Counted from the stretch's first letter, positions 42,428-51,573 are shown. The stretch is DNA of 64,000 bases from GMQP-bins7 sp963776565 (GCA_963776565.1 CAVZNF010000007.1:1-64000), one strand, 5' to 3'. Notes: generated by a model from the letters alone, not told the origin. Made by a program: numbers and translations.

Positions 42428-43638
42428 CTAGATCTTCGGGACGACCTTCGCCTTGATCGTCCCGACGACCTTCGGGGTGTTGTTCTGCACGCGGATCACC
42501 CGGTACGTCCGCCCGTAGACCGTGTGCAGCTCGTTCGAGAAGCTCACGAGCCCCGAGATCGTCGGGACGTTCTTGAACTTCTCCATCTGCGCGGCGAGGG
42601 CGGCGCCGTTCGTGTTCCCACCCGTCCGCTTCAGCGCGAGGAGGATCCCGTCGATCGCGGCCGGGCCGGTGACGAACGCTCCGGTGCTGCCGGCCTTGGC
42701 GATCGCGGCCGCGTTCTTCTTGCGCGAGCGCGTTGACGGCCGCGCACGGGATCGTCGCCGAACGCCGACGCGAACGTGACGTAGTAGTAGTTCGTGACCT
42801 TCGGGTCGAGCGCGTGTACCAGTAGTTGCCGTCGCCGGCCCACGAGTTGAGGAACGGCGTGTTGTTCCCGAGCGTCCGCAGGCCGTTGAGGATCGGCACC
42901 TGCGCGCCGAACGGCGGCGGCGGTCGCCGTCACGATGACGTCGGCCGGCTTCGCGTTCAGTCGCGTGACGGTGCTCTGCCACGAGGCAGGGTTGCCGCCC
43001 GCGGACTGGTACGTCTCCTCGGTCACGATCTTGCCGCCGAGCTGCTGCCAGCGGGCCTTGAACGCCTGGACGACGTTGCGGAAGTAGACGATGACCGTGT
43101 CCGTCGCGAGGTCGGCGCTCCGCCACCCCTTCTTCCACGCGAACTCGGCCATGGCCGAGCCCTCGTCCTGGGCGACGTTCCCGAACGAGAACGCGAGTCG
43201 TCCCTTCGGCGCCGAAGCGCTTCGGTCCCATCTGGTCGGTTCCGATGCACGCGGCGACGGTCAGCTTCCCGCGATTGATCGACGTCCTGGACCACCGGCG
43301 CGGCGTAGTCGACGTCGCACGTCGTCATGATCACGTCGGCGCCCTGGCTCGAGAAGCTTCGCGCGCACACGCCTTCGCGATTGCCGGCTTGTTGCCCTGC
43401 GTGTTGCAGGTCAGGAGCTTCACCTTCGTCGAGCTTGCCCTTGTTGATCGGCTGGCGACGTGCGACTTCGCTGTCGCGAGCGCCGGGCCGTCGAACGGCG
43501 CCATGTTGCCCGACGCCGTCGTAAGCCCAGCCGATCGTGACGCGTCGCCTGCGGTGCTGCCGAGCCACCGCCGACGACGGCGACTGCGGCCACGGCAACG
43601 GCTACGAGTGCGAGCGTCGCCTTTCCTACCTTCGTCAT
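42428..43638 (-). pseudogene. livK: periplasmic substrate-binding protein of the Liv-type transporter, multiple frame changes
   Basis: ATG 43638 follows an AGGAGG. Signal peptide KATLALVAVAVAAVAVVGGG, then family pieces lie in alternating frames: TIGWAYDG, NMAPFDGPALATAKSHVA, INKGKLDEG, KVKLLTCNTQGNKPAIAKAC, SSQGADVIMTTCDVDYAAPV, DQMGPKRFGAEG, MAEFAWKKGWRSADLATDTV, VPILNGLRTLGNNTPFLNSW, VTNYYYVTFASAFGDDP, AAVNALAQ and an intact C-terminus from KKNAAAIAKAGSTGAFV to the stop. About ten frame switches occur in 0.9 kb with no stop-riddled or degraded residues, so a poor-quality stretch of sequence is likelier than a decayed gene. It would bind the imported substrate (Peripla_BP_6 type: amino acids, amides or aromatic acids). 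Confidence 0.75.
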
Positions 43639-44583
43639 CTCTGCCCTCCTGTCGGTTCCTGCGGGTACCTGCCACGATGCTTCCTTTCCTCTGACGAGCC
43701 CATACAACAGTGAATGGAGCGGTACCGGCACGTCGTGCCGCTCGGCTTCACGCACGAGCGATCCCGTGATGAGCTCGATCTCGGTCTGCCGCTCCGCGTC
43801 GACGTCCTCGAGCATCGACGGGTAGTGCGCCGATCCCCGCTTCGTCGCGAGCACGTTCATCTCCCACGGGTCGTCATGGAGCTCGATCCCGGCTGCCGCC
43901 GCGACCGCCTTGCCCTCGTCGACGAGACCGTGGACGAGGTGGCCGAGGTCGCCTGGCTCCGACTCCTGCGCGAAGTGGAAGTCGTGCGGGAGCCCGGTCA
44001 GCGCAGCGGTCGGGTTGACCGCGGCGTTGAAGATGAGCTTCGACCACTGCGCCGGACGCAGGTCCGGGAGCGCCTCGGCCTTCAGGCCTGACGCGACGAT
44101 CGTCTCAGCGATGTCCTCGACGACCTCGAACGGCGTGTCCTCGTACGGGCCGAGCCACGTCTCGGTGTCGAGGATGTACTCGACGTGCGTGTCCGAGTGG
44201 CGCGTGCCGCTCATGAACGTCACGCCCGAGACGATCGGCCACGCCCCGTGCGCGCGGACGATCTCCTCCGCGCCGATCCCGTTCAGGACCGTCACGATCG
44301 TCGCGTCGGGAAAGCGACCTTCGAGCGCCTGAGCGGCCGGCTCGAGCCCCGAGGCCTTCGTCGCGATGATCGCGACGTCGAATTCGGGGAGAGCGGCGGG
44401 ATCGTCGGTTGCCCTGACCTCGGCGACGTATTCGCTCTTCCCGCTCACGCGAAGTCCGTTCTCGTTCAACGCCTCTGCGTGTTCGCGGCGTCGCGTGAGC
44501 ACCGAGACCTCGCACACGCGGGCGAGATGACCCGCGAAGAGACTCCCGATGACGCCCGCCCCGACGATGCAGACCCGTTCCAC
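43639..44583 (-). CDS. ketopantoate reductase (ApbA/PanE)-family oxidoreductase, copy 2
   Basis: About 310 residues, first gene of the importer operon. NAD(P) loop IVGAGVIGSLFAGHLA, IATKASGLEPAA with the catalytic Lys, TVLNGIGAEEIV, and RPAQWSKLIFNAAVNPTAALTG in the C-terminal domain. About 35-40 percent identical by eye to copy 1. The frame has no stop before the LivK ATG at 43638: it reads GKEASWQVPAG onward into the signal peptide. Since the family normally ends just after this Trp, the real stop was probably lost to an indel near 43650-43680. The exact 3' end is therefore uncertain. Confidence 0.83.
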
Positions 44584-44594
44584 GCTGCCCCGCG

Positions 44595-44624
44595 AGTATC
44601 TCAGCGCTGTGACATGTCAGTCAA
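44595..44624 (-). promoter_or_regulatory. promoter of the importer operon with embedded TGACATGTCA operator
   Basis: On the minus strand TTGACT (44624-44619) and GATACT (44600-44595) are separated by 18 nt and the perfect palindrome TGACATGTCA (44619-44610) starts on the last base of the -35. Position between -35 and -10 fits a repressor operator. The same palindrome precedes the molybdenum-hydroxylase operon at 55376-55385; the two share CGC(T/C)GTGACATGTCA on the plus strand. Confidence 0.7.
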
Positions 44625-44637
44625 TGGTTAGCCCGCA

Positions 44638-44669
44638 GATCACGATTCCGCAGAAGCGGAATCGTGATC
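44638..44669 (-). terminator. 14-bp perfect hairpin between the two catabolic operons
   Basis: GATCACGATTCCGC and GCGGAATCGTGATC form a perfect 14-bp stem with an AGAA loop, 57 nt after the stop of the HMGL-type gene. There is no T-run after it. It probably ends or attenuates the upstream operon, just before the importer promoter. Confidence 0.7.
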
Positions 44670-44725
44670 GCGAGGATCCCTGAAGCGGCCGCTGTCGCGG
44701 CCGAGTCGCCGCGCAGGTCCCTGTT

Positions 44726-45920
44726 CTAGGCACTGCGAGCCTTCGAGCGACTCACGAGACGTCTGAACTCGGCGTCGGTGACGAGGCCGCGCTTCTTCGT
44801 CCCCGCGCGCTTCACCGACTCGAGAAGCGCCGGGAAGCGGTCATCCGAGACGTCCAGGCCGAGTTCCGCGACCTTGATGCGGATCGAGTCGAGCCCGCTC
44901 TTCTTGCCCAGCACGATGCCGCGCTCGGCGCCGACGAGCTCGGAGGCGTACGGCTCGATCGCCGGCGGGTCGTGGAACTGCGCCGCGACCGCTCCCGACT
45001 CGCGGGTGAAGAGGTTGTCTCCGGTCACGGGCTTCCAGGGAGCGAGCGGTGTTCCCGAGAGCTCCTGCACGAGCGCGCCGAGCCGACGCGCCTGCGCGAG
45101 GTCGAGCCGCGTCTTGATGCCGTACAGCGCCTCGAGCGCGAGTGCGACCTCGACGAGATCGGCGTTCCCAGCGCGCTCCCCCATGCCGTTTACGGTCCCT
45201 TGCACCCAGGTGGCGCCCGCCTGCACAGCCGCCACGGCTGCGGCGGTCGCGAGGCCGAAGTCGTCGTGGCCGTGCCAGTGCACCGGCACCTCGTAGTCGA
45301 GGCGCTCCACAACCTCGTTGACGAGGAACGCGGCAGCCTCCGGCGTTGCGATGCCGAGCGTGTCGACGACCACGACCTCCTGCGCGCCCGCCTCGACGGC
45401 GCTCTCGTAGACGCGGCGAATGAACTCGAGGTCGGCGCGCGTCGAGTCGACGCCGAAGAACGCGACGCGGATCCCCTCGTCGACGGCGAATGAGACCGCC
45501 GCTCGGATCCGCTCGAGCATCGTCTCGCGCGAGACGCCGAGCGCAGCCAGCTTGCCGTCGGAAATCGGGCTTTCGATCACGGACGCCTGCAAACCGAGCT
45601 CGACCAGCGCTTCGACGTCGGCTCGCACCGCGCGCGAGAAGCCCCAGATCTCCGCATCGAGCTTGGCCTCGAGGATCAGGGAGATGGCGCGCGCGTCGTC
45701 GGCGGACACGCGCGGGAATCCAGCTTCGATCCGGTCGACTCCTGCGGCTGACAGCGCACTTGCAATCTCTAGTTTTTGCTCTGGTGAGAAGAACGACTCC
45801 CACAGTTTGCTCGCCATCGCGGAGCGTCGTGTCGTAGAGTCCGACCGTCACGCGCGGCTGCGGCTCGAGCGCCTTCGCGTTGAGGTCGCCGGTCCAGAGC
45901 TTCGTGCGGTCGAGCGTCAC
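44726..45920 (-). CDS. HMGL-like (isopropylmalate/homocitrate synthase-type) enzyme, frame broken near 45786-45794
   Basis: About 397 residues; GTG 45920 overlaps the M24 stop as GTGA. TIM-barrel start VTVGLYDTTLRDGEQTVGVV with the catalytic Arg-Asp, then, one base over, FSPEQKLEIASALSAAGVDRIEAGFPRVS, VPVHWHGHDDFGLATAAAVAA (metal-binding HxH), GTVNGMGERAGNADLVEV and a C-terminal part with LGKKSGLDSIRIK. The break is at GTCGTTCTTCTCACC; removing one T gives VVFSPEQ. Members condense acetyl-CoA with 2-oxo acids or cleave hydroxy-oxo acids. In this operon an aldolase-type step after FAH is plausible. It is the last gene before the hairpin. Confidence 0.82.
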
Positions 45921-47077
45921 GCCTGGACTATCCCATCCGGGAACGGCGACAGCTTCTCCGCCCCGTCGCTCGTGACCAGGAAGTTGTCTTCGACACGTAG
46001 TCCGCCGCCGCCTTCTATATAGCATCCTGGCTCGATTGCAAGAATCATTCCGGCTGCGATCTCGCCTCCGCCCGCTTGATGCGCGTAGGGGGGCTCGTGC
46101 GCGCGGGCACCGACGCCATGACAGATCGGGTGTGACGGTTGGCCCGGGAAACCCATCGCGTCGATCCCGGCGCGGATCCGCCGGTCGAGCTCAGCGAGGC
46201 TTGCCCCCGGTCGTGCGAAGTCGATCGCGTCCTCGTAGACCGCCATGAGCCCGGCCTCGAGCTCGCGGTATTGCTCCGTTAGCTCTCCCGCAACGAGGTT
46301 CTTCGTGTGGTCGCACCAGTAGCCGTCGACGCAGACCCAGATCTCGAAGAGCGTCGGCTCGCCTGCGACGACGGGGCGTGCGGTGGTCGCCGTGAAGGTC
46401 TTGATTCCCGGACCGGACCACACGAGCGAGAAGCCGAGCGCGAGGTCGACCTTTCCCTCCGCCCAGCCCGTGCCCTCGCCGTGGACGTACCCCTCCCACT
46501 CCGCCGCGATCTGCGCCTCGCTCATACCGGGCTCGATGATCAGACGGCAGTGCTCCATTGCAGCCGCGGCGATGTCATTCGCAAACCGCATGCGCTCGAT
46601 CTCCTGCTCGGTCTTCAGCGCACGCGCTGCAGACAGGAGCGGAGTCGCGTCGACGGCGTCGCCGAACTCGGTGAACCACGCGGCTGTGAACGTCGTCGGC
46701 TCACCCACCATGCGGTCGGCCGCCTGCGTCCCGAGCGAGAGCTCGAGGCCGACGCGGTCGTACTCGCGCGCGGCCTCCTTCGCGAGCTCGAGGACGCGCG
46801 AGGTCGGAGGACGCGGATCCCGCTCGTCGTAGCCCTTGAACATGCGAACGTCGCTCGTCCAGGCCGTGCGCGCCGCATCCTCCTCCGACGCCTCGAGACA
46901 GATGAGCACCGGCTCGCCTTCGCGAGGGAACACGCACGCGTCGTACCCCTTCATCCCCCAGAAGTTCGTGAGGTAGAGGACGTTGTCGGGGGCGCGCACG
47001 GCGAGCGCGTCGAGGTCGTGCTCGGCCATGAGCGCACGCACGCGGTCGAGCTTCGTGTCGTCGCGCGGCCAGCTCAC
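45917..47077 (-). CDS. M24 family (aminopeptidase P / creatinase-like) hydrolase with intact metal site
   Basis: 386 residues from GTG 47077 (GTGA overlap with the FAH gene). N-domain DRVRALMAEHDLDALAVRAPDNVLYLTNFWG; catalytic domain with ligands Asp in CVDGYWCDHTKN (both Asp), His in HGVGARAHEPP, Glu in LAIEPGCYIEGGGGLR and Glu in RVEDNFLVT, so the canonical D-D-H-E-E set is complete. This contrasts with the second M24 protein at 36991-38110. The family includes Xaa-Pro peptidases, ectoine hydrolase and DMSP lyase; substrate here is unknown. Confidence 0.87.
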   Translation of the reverse strand: MSWPRDDTKLDRVRALMAEHDLDALAVRAPDNVLYLTNFWGMKGYDACVFPREGEPVLICLEASEEDAARTAWTSDVRMFKGYDERDPRPPTSRVLELAKEAAREYDRVGLELSLGTQAADRMVGEPTTFTAAWFTEFGDAVDATPLLSAARALKTEQEIERMRFANDIAAAAMEHCRLIIEPGMSEAQIAAEWEGYVHGEGTGWAEGKVDLALGFSLVWSGPGIKTFTATTARPVVAGEPTLFEIWVCVDGYWCDHTKNLVAGELTEQYRELEAGLMAVYEDAIDFARPGASLAELDRRIRAGIDAMGFPGQPSHPICHGVGARAHEPPYAHQAGGGEIAAGMILAIEPGCYIEGGGGLRVEDNFLVTSDGAEKLSPFPDGIVQA

Positions 47078-47943
47078 CAGCGGACGCGAGGCGGAGCCGG
47101 CTCGCCGTGCGCCTCTTGCCACGAGATGACCGGGTTGCGCAGCACGCCGATCTTCTCGATCTCGCATTCCATGACGTCGCCGGGCTTGAGGTAGAGCGAG
47201 GCCGCATCGGGCGAGAAGCCGGCGACGCCCGAGACGGTTCCGGTCGAGACGACGTCGCCGGCCGAGTAGCCGAGCGCCGAGTAGTGGCTGAGAATCTCCG
47301 GGATGGTCACGCTCATCCGGCTCGAATGTGAGGTCTGGCGCACGTCGCCGTTGACCCGGAGCTCCATGGCGAGGTCGTGCGGGTTCGGGATCTCGTCCGG
47401 CGTAACGATCCACGGCCCGAGCGGACAGAAGGTGTCGATCGCCTTGCAGAAGCTGAAAACGCCGGATCGCATCTCGCGCCGCTGGATGTCGCGCGCGGTG
47501 ATGTCGTTGAAGATGACGTAGCCGCCGATGTAGTCGGTCGCCTCCTCCGGCGGGAACCACTTGCCCGCCTGGCGCACCACGACGGCCAGCTCGAGCTCGT
47601 AGTCGAGCTCCTCGGTGAGGTGCTCCGGATAGACGACGGGCTCGTCAGGACCGACGATCGCGTCGACGTTCTGGAAGAAGACGATCCAGGGAGCGATCTC
47701 GTGCGACCAGCCGACCTGCTTCGACTCCTCCTCGTGCTCGCGGAAGTTGCCGGCCGTGTGGAAGAACTTCTTCGGGACGATCGGCGCACGGAGCTCGGTG
47801 TCCTCGAGCGCGATCCGCTCGCCGGTCTCGTCTGCACCGCCGTCCTCGAAGAGCTCGCGCATCGACGGCGTGTCGAGGACGACGATCTCCTCCCCATCGA
47901 GGTATCCGACCTGCTCGCCGTAGCCGAACGTGACGAGCTTCAC
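47074..47943 (-). CDS. fumarylacetoacetate hydrolase (FAH) family protein
   Basis: 289 residues. KKFFHTAGNFREHEEES, VVYPEHLTEELDYELELAVVV with the metal-binding Glu pair, GYVIFNDITARDIQRRE, and STGTVSGVAGF plus LKPGDVMECEIEKIG at the end are the FAH-fold signature. Members hydrolyse acylpyruvates or hydrate/decarboxylate 2-oxo dienoates in ring-cleavage pathways. The order FAH then HMGL-type aldolase resembles hydratase-aldolase pairs of meta-cleavage routes, which is inference. Overlaps neighbours by 4 nt. Confidence 0.88.
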   Translation of the reverse strand: MKLVTFGYGEQVGYLDGEEIVVLDTPSMRELFEDGGADETGERIALEDTELRAPIVPKKFFHTAGNFREHEEESKQVGWSHEIAPWIVFFQNVDAIVGPDEPVVYPEHLTEELDYELELAVVVRQAGKWFPPEEATDYIGGYVIFNDITARDIQRREMRSGVFSFCKAIDTFCPLGPWIVTPDEIPNPHDLAMELRVNGDVRQTSHSSRMSVTIPEILSHYSALGYSAGDVVSTGTVSGVAGFSPDAASLYLKPGDVMECEIEKIGVLRNPVISWQEAHGEPAPPRVRW

Positions 47944-48320
47944 GACTCGACGATCTTCCAGAAGGAGTTCTTGACGCGGACCTCGTTACCGCTGAACGTC
48001 CAGATGTCGCAGCCCCGCACGTTCAACCGCGCGCCGTCGACGGTCGTCCCCGTCAGCGTCCACTCGGAGACTCCGCGCTCGCCCGCGACGAAGTGACCGC
48101 CGTCCCCGTAGTGGACGTCCGGAATCGTCGTGAAGCGGGCGCCAAGGCCCTCGCGGACGGCGTCCCGACCCTCGAATCGCCGTCCCCACGGATCAGGCCC
48201 TCGGGGCGACTCGAAGACACAATCGTCGGCGAACAGCGACATGATCGCGTCGAGATCGTGCGCGTTGAAGCTGTCGGTCATCCGTTCGAGCACGTCGAGC
48301 CTCGTCTCCTCATCGGTCAT
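47940..48320 (-). CDS. SnoaL-like/NTF2-fold protein
   Basis: 126 residues from ATG 48320 (4-nt overlaps on both sides). The cone-shaped alpha+beta fold: LERMTDSFNAHDLDAIMSLFADDCVFESPRGPDPW, GRDAVREGLGARFTTIPDVHY, VSEWTLTGTTVDGARLNVRGCDIW, ended by EVRVKNSFWKIVES. Such proteins are isomerases, cyclases, dehydratases or binding modules. Being inside the operon it is probably a pathway enzyme; the active-site residues are not certain. Confidence 0.8.
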   Translation of the reverse strand: MTDEETRLDVLERMTDSFNAHDLDAIMSLFADDCVFESPRGPDPWGRRFEGRDAVREGLGARFTTIPDVHYGDGGHFVAGERGVSEWTLTGTTVDGARLNVRGCDIWTFSGNEVRVKNSFWKIVES

Positions 48321-48874
48321 CCGCTCCTCCTTTCGAGCCACGCGACGACGTCCGCCGCGTTTCGATCCGGCGGGAAGACCGGATAGAAGACGTGGCTCAC
48401 GCGGCCGGTCTCGAATACGAGCGTGACACGCTTGTAGAGCGTCAGGCCTCCGAACTCGAACGTCGGAAGCCCGAGCGCATCTCGGAGCCGGTGGTCGGGA
48501 TCCGCGATGACCGGAAACGGCATGTGCTCGCGCTCCGCGAACTCGATCTGCGCCGGCAGTGGTTGAGCGGACAAGCCTGCGACCAGCGCGCCGAGCTCGT
48601 CGAGCTCGGCGGCGTGATCGCGAAACCCGCACGACTGCGGCGTGCATCCGCGCGCACCGGGAATCGCGTCCCAGCCGTCGGGAGTCGGCCGTCCGGGAGT
48701 GCCGGTGGCCGGATAGACGTAGAGGACTGCGAGCTCCGCGCCGAAGCGTACGAGGTCGACCAACCCCTCGGACGAGTCGAGCAAGAGCTCAGGCACCTCG
48801 AGCCCGACGAGATGGTCGGTGGCGCCGTCGTCCACGGGGACCGGCAGGTCGGATGGGAGCTGGTACAGACTCAC
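48317..48874 (-). CDS. peroxiredoxin of the AhpC/TSA (BCP-like) family
   Basis: 185 residues from GTG 48874, overlapping the M20 stop. Peroxidatic motif GARGCTPQSCGFRDHAAELDELGA holds Cys-Cys four residues apart, as in BCP/PrxQ with resolving cysteine. LAVLYVYPATGTPGRP, FPVIADPDHRLRDALGLPTFE and LVFETGRVSHVFYPVFPPD follow. It would remove peroxides generated by oxidases or monooxygenases of the operon. Possible link to the molybdenum hydroxylase or LLM enzyme, which make reactive oxygen when reoxidised by O2. Confidence 0.85.
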   Translation of the reverse strand: MSLYQLPSDLPVPVDDGATDHLVGLEVPELLLDSSEGLVDLVRFGAELAVLYVYPATGTPGRPTPDGWDAIPGARGCTPQSCGFRDHAAELDELGALVAGLSAQPLPAQIEFAEREHMPFPVIADPDHRLRDALGLPTFEFGGLTLYKRVTLVFETGRVSHVFYPVFPPDRNAADVVAWLERRSG

Positions 48875-50106
48875 GCGACTCCGCAGATCTTCATCGCCGC
48901 GCGTGCATACACGTCGGCCGTCTTCACGAGGCCGTCGATCTCGAGGTTCTCGCCCTTCACCGTGTCGAGCAGTCCTGTCGACGTGCCGTAGTTCACGGTG
49001 GCAATGCCGTAGCGCGTCAGGACCGAGGCATCGGAGAACCAGCGCGTGACGTCGCGCTCGGGTGCCGACCCGAACACCTCGGCGTGCGCCTCGTCGAGCG
49101 CGCCCACGAGGGCATGACCCTCGTCGATCTCGGCTCCGGGCGCCGTGACGTAGACCTCTCCTTCGATCCCGTGGTCGGGGAAGCGCTCGGCGAGACCCCG
49201 CACCATCGCCAGCACGTCGCCGCGAGCGACCGCCATCTCCTTCGTCGGCGGCACGCGCACGTCGAGGAAGAGGTCGGTCCTGTGCGGCGTCCGCGAAACC
49301 CGCCAGCCGAACCCGCCGTCGACCGCGCCGACGTTCACGATCGCCTTCGCTCCGCGATAGGCGTTGGCCGGATCGTCCTCCCACGTCGGGATCCACTCCA
49401 GGACCGCGTCGAGAACGTCGCGCATCCGCACGATCGAGTTCTGGTCACGCTTCCCCTCGCTGAACGCCGTATGGATGAACGGCCCATGGGTGGAGATTCG
49501 AAGCCAGAGCGAGCCGAAGTGGCCGAGAACGACCTTCGACTCGGTCGGCTCGCCGAGGATGCACATGTCCGCGACGCCTCCGTGCGAGACGAGGTAACGC
49601 GATCCGGCTGCATACCCGCGGTACTCGGCCCCCTGGGCGTCGCCGTACTGCGTCTTCTCGATCTCGCCGGAGACGGCGGCGATCATGACGTCGCCACGAA
49701 GTCGGACTCCCGCGTCGGCAAGTGAGCGGAGTGCCTCGACGTAGCAGGCGAGCGCGCCTTTCATGTTCGAGATCCCGAGGCCGTAGAGACGCCCGCCCTC
49801 GACGAAGGCGCTCGGCTGGAAGCCGGGGACGTGCGCGAGCCAGGGCTCGCGACCCGAGTACGACGTGTCCATGTGCCCGTTGAACATGAGGCTCGGACCT
49901 CCGCCCGCTCCCGCGCGCGTACCGAGGACGTTCGCGCGGCCGTCCTCCACCTGCTGCCACTGCACCTGCAAGCCCATGTCGACGAACGTGTCGCGCATCA
50001 GCTCAGCCATCGCTTCCTCCGACCCGGTGAAGCTCGGGACGCCGATCGCCTGGGATGCCCAGTCGACGAGCCTGTCCGGGTCGATCCGGATGTCAGTCAC
50101 GGACAT
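48871..50106 (-). CDS. M20-family (ArgE/DapE/carboxypeptidase-type) hydrolase with altered metal ligands
   Basis: 411 residues. MFNGHMDTSYSG supplies the first His and Asp; the bridging motif that is usually GxGxxDMKG reads LGISNMKGALAC, i.e. Asn for Asp. SGEIEKTQYG holds the catalytic-Glu region and LGEPTESKVVLGHFG the Glu ligand; the C-terminal His motif is not evident (GTSTGLLDTVKGENLEI). The lid domain (LGHFGSLWLRISTHG) is intact. So it may bind one metal or act as a different amidase. The 14-nt overlap with the LLM gene supports co-translation. Confidence 0.82.
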   Translation of the reverse strand: MSVTDIRIDPDRLVDWASQAIGVPSFTGSEEAMAELMRDTFVDMGLQVQWQQVEDGRANVLGTRAGAGGGPSLMFNGHMDTSYSGREPWLAHVPGFQPSAFVEGGRLYGLGISNMKGALACYVEALRSLADAGVRLRGDVMIAAVSGEIEKTQYGDAQGAEYRGYAAGSRYLVSHGGVADMCILGEPTESKVVLGHFGSLWLRISTHGPFIHTAFSEGKRDQNSIVRMRDVLDAVLEWIPTWEDDPANAYRGAKAIVNVGAVDGGFGWRVSRTPHRTDLFLDVRVPPTKEMAVARGDVLAMVRGLAERFPDHGIEGEVYVTAPGAEIDEGHALVGALDEAHAEVFGSAPERDVTRWFSDASVLTRYGIATVNYGTSTGLLDTVKGENLEIDGLVKTADVYARAAMKICGVA

Positions 50107-51127
50107 GTGGAAGGACCTTCTCGCCGAAGAGCCTGATCTGGTCGTGCCTGCGGTCGCCCCACAGCTCGAGCATGACGTGCGTGCACCCGGCCTCGCGGTA
50201 CTCCTCGATCGCGGCGATGCAGTCGGAGGGCGTACCGGCGATCGGCTTGCACTTGTCGAGGATCGCGTCGGTCACCTTCGCCTTCGCCGCGAGCCTGCCA
50301 CCCTGCTCCATGGCGTCGGCGACCGGCCGGATCTCGTCCTGCTCGAGCCCGGCCAGGTCGAGCAGCGTGTCCGCCGAGCCCTGGATGTTCTGCACCTTGT
50401 TCGCGAGATACATCCCGGCGATCTCGCGTGCGCCGTCGCGGCCGGCGTCACGGTCGTTCTCGTGGATCGACGCGACCACGGTGCAGCCGATGTCGATGTC
50501 CGCGGCGACGTTCTCGCGCGTGTAGCGGACGAAGGCAGGCGTCGTGATCGAGGGTGTCAGACATCCGTCGGAGATCTCGCCCGCGAGCGCCTGCATCTTC
50601 GGCGCGGTCGCGGCAACGTAGACAGGCGGCACGTCGCGCGGCGTGTCGGCATCTGGGCTCAGGCCGGGCACGTCGGCGCTCCAGGTATCGCCTTCGTACG
50701 AGAACGGCTCGCCCCCGAGGACGCCGCGGACGATCGTCACAGCGTCGCGCATCGGGCCGAGCGTCTTCGACGTCTGCGAGCGGATGTTGTTGAGGAAGAT
50801 CTTCGAGGTCCCGAAGCCGAGGAGGAATCTCCCGGGGCCTGCGGCCTCCTGCACGACTCTTGCATCCATCGCAACTTGCACCGGATGACGCGTGAACGGC
50901 GAGATGATCCCCCAGCCGATCGTGAGCTGCTCGGTCTCGCGAGCCATGAGCGCCGAGACGACGGTCGACGAGCGCGCCTCCATCCCATGCTTGCGCCACC
51001 AGGGGTACGCCTCTGCAAGCCAGATCGTGTCCATCCCGGCCCTGTCCATGACGCGTGCCGACTCGAGCATCTCGTCGAGCGGCTCCATCGTCAGCTGCAT
51101 GACGCCGACTCGAAACGGCGGCGCCAT
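50093..51127 (-). CDS. LLM-class flavin/F420-dependent oxidoreductase
   Basis: 344 residues from ATG 51127. A luciferase-like TIM barrel: FRVGVMQLTMEPLDEML, MDRAGMDTIWLAEAYPWW, TEQLTIGWGIISPFTRHPVQVAM, PGRFLLGFGTSKIFLNNI, PPVYVAATAPKMQALAGEISDGCL and AGTPSDCIAAIEEYREAGCTHVMLELWG. The SPFTRHPVQVA and GFGTS style is typical of F420-dependent members (methylene-H4MPT reductase or alcohol dehydrogenase-like), but FMN use cannot be excluded. It would catalyse a redox step between molybdenum hydroxylation and hydrolysis. Confidence 0.87.
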   Translation of the reverse strand: MAPPFRVGVMQLTMEPLDEMLESARVMDRAGMDTIWLAEAYPWWRKHGMEARSSTVVSALMARETEQLTIGWGIISPFTRHPVQVAMDARVVQEAAGPGRFLLGFGTSKIFLNNIRSQTSKTLGPMRDAVTIVRGVLGGEPFSYEGDTWSADVPGLSPDADTPRDVPPVYVAATAPKMQALAGEISDGCLTPSITTPAFVRYTRENVAADIDIGCTVVASIHENDRDAGRDGAREIAGMYLANKVQNIQGSADTLLDLAGLEQDEIRPVADAMEQGGRLAAKAKVTDAILDKCKPIAGTPSDCIAAIEEYREAGCTHVMLELWGDRRHDQIRLFGEKVLPHVRD

Positions 51128-51129
51128 TG

Positions 51130-51573
51130 TCAGGAAGTGACTGCGACGCGCTTCTCGAGCGCTTCGAGCACTTGAGAGACCTGCTGGTTCACGATCGGCT
51201 GCAGGACGCGCTGGCCCATCGCGCCGACCGGGCCGGCGATCTTGACGTCGGCCTCCCACGCCATCGACGTCCCCTCGCCCGCCTCCGAGAGGGTGAACGA
51301 CGTGGTCATGTCCATGAGCGCGCCCACGCCCTGGCCCTTCGCCCGCATGGACGCGAACTCCGGCTCGCGCTCCTCGAGCTTCTCGAAGTTCATGGTCATC
51401 TTGAGGCCGCCCAGCCCGAGCGGCACCTTGACCTTCGCGGTCCAGTGCTTCTCGTCGGTGATCTCGAACGACTCGACGCCGGGCATGAGCTTCGCCATCT
51501 CGGACGGCTCGTTGATGACGCTCCACACGGTCTCGCGGGATGCCGTCAGCTCCTTCGTCCCGGAGACGATCAC
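51130..51573 (-). CDS. coxG: CoxG-type SRPBCC protein
   Basis: 147 residues from GTG 51573 overlapping the CoxL-like stop as GTGA. START/CoxG fold: VSGTKELTASRETVWSVINEPSEMAKLMPGVESFE, VKVPLGLGGLKMTMNFEKLEEREP, AWEADVKIAGPVGAMGQRVLQPIVNQQVSQVLEALEKRV. In CO dehydrogenase operons CoxG recruits the enzyme to the membrane/quinones. Here it directly follows the molybdenum hydroxylase genes, consistent with a membrane link for that enzyme. Confidence 0.87.
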   Translation of the reverse strand: MIVSGTKELTASRETVWSVINEPSEMAKLMPGVESFEITDEKHWTAKVKVPLGLGGLKMTMNFEKLEEREPEFASMRAKGQGVGALMDMTTSFTLSEAGEGTSMAWEADVKIAGPVGAMGQRVLQPIVNQQVSQVLEALEKRVAVTS

